A DNA stretch of 64,000 nt from Georgenia muralis. Its GTDB lineage: Bacteria > Actinomycetota > Actinomycetes > Actinomycetales > Actinomycetaceae. The notes under the pieces were generated by a model. The model was not told the origin of the DNA and searched no databases. It saw nothing but the letters and a program-made list of their open reading frames with translations. The stretch covers positions 2,356,001 through 2,420,000 of the forward strand of contig NZ_RKRA01000001.1 in assembly GCF_003814705.1 (NCBI RefSeq), in the 5' to 3' direction. Positions 60,838 to 64,000 of the stretch are shown here, piece by piece; within the stretch, counting starts at the first letter, position 1; every line of letters begins with the position of its first letter. The position numbers and the translations under genes are program-made.

Positions 60838-62148
60838 TCAGGGCACCGGCGCCGCGGCTGGTGCGGCCGGTGCGGCCGAGAGCGGGCCGAGCCGGGCGAA
60901 CAGCGCGTCGAAGACCGCGCCGCGGTCGAACTGCAGGGCGTGGGCGCGGGCCTCGCGCTCGCGCCGGGCCCGCTCCTCCGCCGGCATCGCCGCCACCCGG
61001 TCCAGGGCCGCGGCGATGGCGCCCGGGTCGTCCACCGGCACGATGAGGGCGTGGTCGCCCACGGCCTCGCCGATCCCGCCCGTCTCCGTCGTGACCACCG
61101 GGCCGCCGCCGGCGAGCATCTTCTCCACCAGGGCGATGCCGAAGGTCTCCACGAACTCCGGCCGCGGTTTGCTCGGCAGGACGTACGCCGCGCACCCGGC
61201 CATGAGGGCCGGCTTCTCGGCGTCGTCGACGTCGTCGAGGAAGACGATCCGCCCGGCCGCCGGCGACGCCGCCGCGACCGCCCGCAGCTCCTCCGCCTCC
61301 GGCCCGCGGCCGGCGACGACCAGGCGCAGCCCCGTCGCGCCCTCGCTCGCGGCGAACCCGGCGATGAGGTCGTCGACGCCCTTGGCGCGGCTGAGCCGGG
61401 AGAGGAAGAGGACGTATCCGTCCCCGCGCAGGCCCCGACGGGCCAGGACCGCCTCGACCTCGGCGTCCGCCAGGTCGAGGTAGGCCCTGGTGTCGATCGC
61501 CGGGTAGGAGATCCCGATGCGTTCGCGGCACCGCCGCGCGTAGTCGGTACCGTGGCGGGCGTCGATCGCGGCGGCCTCGGCGATGATGAGGTCGCGGGTG
61601 TACGCCGAGACGGCCACGCAGTGGTCCTGGGCGAGGTAGGACGACAGGACGTGGGCGGCGGCCCCGAACCGGTCCTCCGCCACGCAGGCGCGCACGACGT
61701 TGGTGACGTCGGAGCCGACCGCCTCGGCGATGGTCGTGACCTCCACCGGCAGGCCGGTGTCCCTGGCGACCCGGACGGCGTCGGCGACGGCCACGGTGTG
61801 CGGGCTGAGGTACAGCGACAGGCACACGGTGGGCACGCCGTCGGTGAAGAGCTCGACCAGGCGGCCCGTCAGGCCGGCGAGGTAGCGCCCGTCGGGGACC
61901 TTGTAGTCCCCGACCGGGGCCGGGCGCTCGACGACGATCCCGGGGCTGTAGGGCAGGACGCCGTCGAGGGGCTTGAGGGGCAGGCCGGTCGCCTCCAGCC
62001 GCTCCAGCGGCCACGTGAGGATCCGGACCTCGTCGAAGCCTCGGGTCAGCGCCGCCTCGGCGAGGTTGCGCGCCTCGCCGGAGTGGCCGCAGATCACCGG
62101 GTCGGCGCGCACGACGATCACCAGGCGGCGGTCGGGTCGCTCGGTCAT
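60838..62148 (-). CDS. GT4-family glycosyltransferase
   Basis: A 436-residue GT-B enzyme. The acceptor half has VIVVRADPVICGHSGEARNLAEAALTRG; the donor half has YVLFLSRLSRAKGVDDLI, LRLVVAGRGPEAEELR and the EX7E-type motif in PEFVETFGIALVEKMLAGGGPVVTTETGG, typical of retaining GT4 transferases that use nucleotide sugars. Sugar and acceptor are unknown. ATG 62148 overlaps the stop of the GH92 gene (4 nt) and has GGAGG upstream, so the two are co-translated; the pair may deal with a mannose-containing glycan. Confidence 0.87.
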   Translation of the reverse strand: MTERPDRRLVIVVRADPVICGHSGEARNLAEAALTRGFDEVRILTWPLERLEATGLPLKPLDGVLPYSPGIVVERPAPVGDYKVPDGRYLAGLTGRLVELFTDGVPTVCLSLYLSPHTVAVADAVRVARDTGLPVEVTTIAEAVGSDVTNVVRACVAEDRFGAAAHVLSSYLAQDHCVAVSAYTRDLIIAEAAAIDARHGTDYARRCRERIGISYPAIDTRAYLDLADAEVEAVLARRGLRGDGYVLFLSRLSRAKGVDDLIAGFAASEGATGLRLVVAGRGPEAEELRAVAAASPAAGRIVFLDDVDDAEKPALMAGCAAYVLPSKPRPEFVETFGIALVEKMLAGGGPVVTTETGGIGEAVGDHALIVPVDDPGAIAAALDRVAAMPAEERARREREARAHALQFDRGAVFDALFARLGPLSAAPAAPAAAPVP

Positions 62149-64000
62149 GGAACCTCCGGTCGGGGGATGGGGTGGGTGGAGGCCGACGGCGGTCGACCGT
62201 CGTGGCCCCACCCGGTGGGGGTGTCACCGAGCTCGAGGGCGAGGTGGCCACCGTGGTGGACCTCGTCGCCGCCGAGCCAGGTGCGCTCCAGGGGCTCGCC
62301 GTTCAGCGTGGCGGCGCGGACGTATTGTGCACGACCGCCGGGCTCCGGCTCGACGAACCCGGTCGTGGTGATCTCGAAGGCCCCGCCGGCGACCGCCAGG
62401 CGCGCGCGGGGGAAGGACGGGGCGTTGACGAGGAAGAGGTGCTGACCCGCCACGGGGAAGAGCCCGAGCGAGGCCCAGACGTACCACGAGCTCAGCCCGC
62501 CGGAGTCGTCGTTGCCCGGCAGGCCGCCCCGGCCGGTCCCGAACTGCTGGTTGACCACGGCGTGGACGACCTCGGCGGTGCGGTCCGGGCGCCCGGCGTA
62601 GTGGTAGGCCCACGGGGCGTCCATGTCCGGCTCGTTGTTGAGGCCCTCGAACCGGCCCAGCGCGTAGCCCTCGGCGAGCTCCGCCGTCGTGGGGGCCAGG
62701 CCCGGCAGCCGCACGGGGGCAGCGCCGTAGCCGAAGAAGGTGTCGAGCATGCCGACGAACGCCTCGTCGCCCCCGGCGAGGTCGATCCGGGCGGCCATGT
62801 CGTGCAGCAGTCGGAAGGAGTAGTTCCACGGTCCGCCCTCGTAGAAGGTGGAGTCGCGCAGCAGTCCGGTCGCGGGGTCGTAGGCCGCGGCCCACCCGCG
62901 GGCGAGGCGGTCGAACTGGGCGGCGAGCGTCCGGTCACCGACGTGGGCGGCGACCTTGGCGGTGCACCAGTACCCGAACGCGAGGTCGAGGGTGTGGCTG
63001 ATGGGGTGGGCCACCCCGCGCAGGAGGTACTCCTCGCCGTAGGTGCGGCGAAGGTCGTTGTGCATGTGGACCAGGGCCCAGTCCCAGTCCAGCGGCAGGC
63101 CGGCCTGGCACAGGTCCGCCAGGAACGTGTGGGCGAGCGCGCTGCCCTGCCGCGAGAACCGGTCGGCCCCGCGGGCCATGCGGTAGCCGACGGGGAGGTT
63201 GCCCTCCTCCTCGCAGATGGTCAGCAGGGCCCGGGCGAGCTCGACGGCGCGGCGGGGCAGCAGCGTCGTCAGCAGCGGCAGCTGGGTGCGGTAGATGTCC
63301 CACATCGTGGAGATGTCGAAGGCGAACGGCCCGTCCCCGGGCCAGAAGGGGCTCTCGGCCGGGGCGAAGGAGGGCTTGACGAGAGAGTGGTAGAGGGCGG
63401 TGGAGAAGACGGTCCGGCGCTCGGGGGAGGAGGTCTCGACCTCGACGAGGTCGAGGTGCTCCGCCCAGGTCCTCGCCGTGGCCGCCCGGCGGGAGGCGAA
63501 GCTCGAGCGGGCCGGGCCGCAGTCGAGGTAGAGGTTCTCCCTCGCCTGCTCGGGCCCCCGCAGCGAGAAGCCCATGCGCAGCTCCACGCTCTGCCCGGCC
63601 TCGGCCGGCCCGGCCCACATGAGCCCGAAGGAGCGCAGGGTGGTGGGGCGGATGGCGTCGAAGTCCAGCCGGGTCCCGCCGGGCATGAGCCGCCGGTCGT
63701 ACCACAGCAGCTGACGCCAGTCGGTGTCGCACTCCAGGTGCACGGCCAGGGGCGCGCCCTCGACGACGATCTGGCCCTGCGCCACCCCCGGTCCCACGCT
63801 CTGCAGGTACGCCCGCAGCGGCACGGTCGCGCCGAAGGGGATGGCCAGACCGCCGAGGGAGAGGTCGACCACGAGCCGGGCGTCGTGGTGGCGCGGGAAC
63901 GTGTACCGGTGCACGGCGCTCTTGGGCCCCACCGTCACCTCGCACCGGATCCCCGTGGACAGCGTGGCGCTGTACCAGCCCGGCTCGGCCTCCTCGTCCT
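62145..64000 (-). CDS. GH92 alpha-mannosidase (partial; N-terminus outside window)
   Basis: At least 618 codons, open through the window edge; upstream codons read DEEAEPGWYSATLSTGIRCEVTVGPKSAVHRYTFP, part of the N-terminal beta domain, so GTG 63938 is not the start. The catalytic (alpha/alpha)6 domain shows FSTALYHSLVKP, DIYRTQLPLLTTL, YEGGPWNYSF, NNEPDMDAPWAYHYAG and GLPGNDDSGGLSSWYVWASLGLFPVAG, with the Glu and Asp pair of the Ca2+-dependent GH92 exo-alpha-mannosidases. Linkage specificity (1,2-, 1,3-, 1,4- or 1,6-) is not predictable here. A signal peptide, if any, would lie beyond 64000. It is followed by the overlapping glycosyltransferase gene. Confidence 0.93.
   Translation of the reverse strand, partial: DEEAEPGWYSATLSTGIRCEVTVGPKSAVHRYTFPRHHDARLVVDLSLGGLAIPFGATVPLRAYLQSVGPGVAQGQIVVEGAPLAVHLECDTDWRQLLWYDRRLMPGGTRLDFDAIRPTTLRSFGLMWAGPAEAGQSVELRMGFSLRGPEQARENLYLDCGPARSSFASRRAATARTWAEHLDLVEVETSSPERRTVFSTALYHSLVKPSFAPAESPFWPGDGPFAFDISTMWDIYRTQLPLLTTLLPRRAVELARALLTICEEEGNLPVGYRMARGADRFSRQGSALAHTFLADLCQAGLPLDWDWALVHMHNDLRRTYGEEYLLRGVAHPISHTLDLAFGYWCTAKVAAHVGDRTLAAQFDRLARGWAAAYDPATGLLRDSTFYEGGPWNYSFRLLHDMAARIDLAGGDEAFVGMLDTFFGYGAAPVRLPGLAPTTAELAEGYALGRFEGLNNEPDMDAPWAYHYAGRPDRTAEVVHAVVNQQFGTGRGGLPGNDDSGGLSSWYVWASLGLFPVAGQHLFLVNAPSFPRARLAVAGGAFEITTTGFVEPEPGGRAQYVRAATLNGEPLERTWLGGDEVHHGGHLALELGDTPTGWGHDGRPPSASTHPIPRPEVP

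Noticed and set aside
60838-62445. Long plus-strand open frame opposite the glycosyltransferase gene
   Set aside because: Composition rich in Gly, Arg, His and Asp, no motif, and it is the exact antisense of a clear GT4 enzyme.

Overview
The window is GC-rich (well over 70% by eye), densely coded chromosomal DNA of an actinomycete. Many genes start with GTG or TTG, neighbours often overlap by 1-8 nt, and several promoters show only a -10 element. Gene content and order (sigE-rseA-htrA-tatB-mrp, adnAB, dapE-LOG-DUF3117, prfB-ftsE-ftsX-smpB, an InhA-like FabI) fit Actinomycetia. The closest fit by memory is a Micrococcales member of the Cellulomonas/Georgenia type; this is an inference, as no 16S gene is present. 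I see no insertion sequence, integrase, prophage, CRISPR array, rRNA or ordinary tRNA.

Layout. (1) 1-14740 is centred on nucleoside uptake and salvage: the tail of a BMP-type binding lipoprotein, an ABC ATPase and two permeases, cytidine deaminase, thymidine phosphorylase, a cysteine-peptidase-like protein coupled to a very acidic small protein, deoxyribose-phosphate aldolase, then an enoyl-ACP reductase, a nitronate-monooxygenase-like flavoprotein, a phosphosugar mutase, purine nucleoside phosphorylase and an LpdA-type flavoprotein. No deoB is seen, so the mutase may link the phosphorylases to DeoC. (2) 14905-19012 holds dapE, a LOG-family gene, DUF3117 and leucyl aminopeptidase. (3) 18971-29501 is an envelope-stress block in the order known from M. 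tuberculosis Rv1220c-Rv1234 (O-methyltransferase, sigE, anti-sigma factor, htrA, tatB, mrp, DUF1003, MgtE_N/CBS protein, stress membrane protein), with a DoxX gene and a TIM-barrel isomerase added. (4) 29508-43700 has aminopeptidase P, a PHP phosphoesterase, MarC, a DEAD-box helicase with a structured leader, DUF3107, a DUF3152 metalloprotease-like protein, the AdnA/AdnB helicase-nuclease and a degenerate APH-fold protein. (5) 43924-48599 is a compact Tad/Flp pilus operon. (6) 48767-53781 is accessory: a small membrane protein divergent from a LysR regulator, an MFS exporter, and Hsp20 divergent from a phosphoribosyltransferase-hydrolase fusion. (7) 54057-60740 is the core set prfB, ftsE, ftsX, an M23 endopeptidase, smpB, an LLM flavin oxidoreductase and ssrA (tag ADSKRTEFALAA). 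(8) 60838-64000 carries a GT4 glycosyltransferase and a GH92 alpha-mannosidase that runs off the window.

Non-coding points of interest are a diverged intergenic repeat present twice 37 kb apart (14768 and 51591), a possible pseudoknot RNA upstream of prfB, a four-copy 20-nt tandem repeat before pepA, a bulged hairpin in the helicase leader and a palindromic operator-like site at 9097. No gene-free stretch exceeds 300 nt except the interval that holds ssrA.
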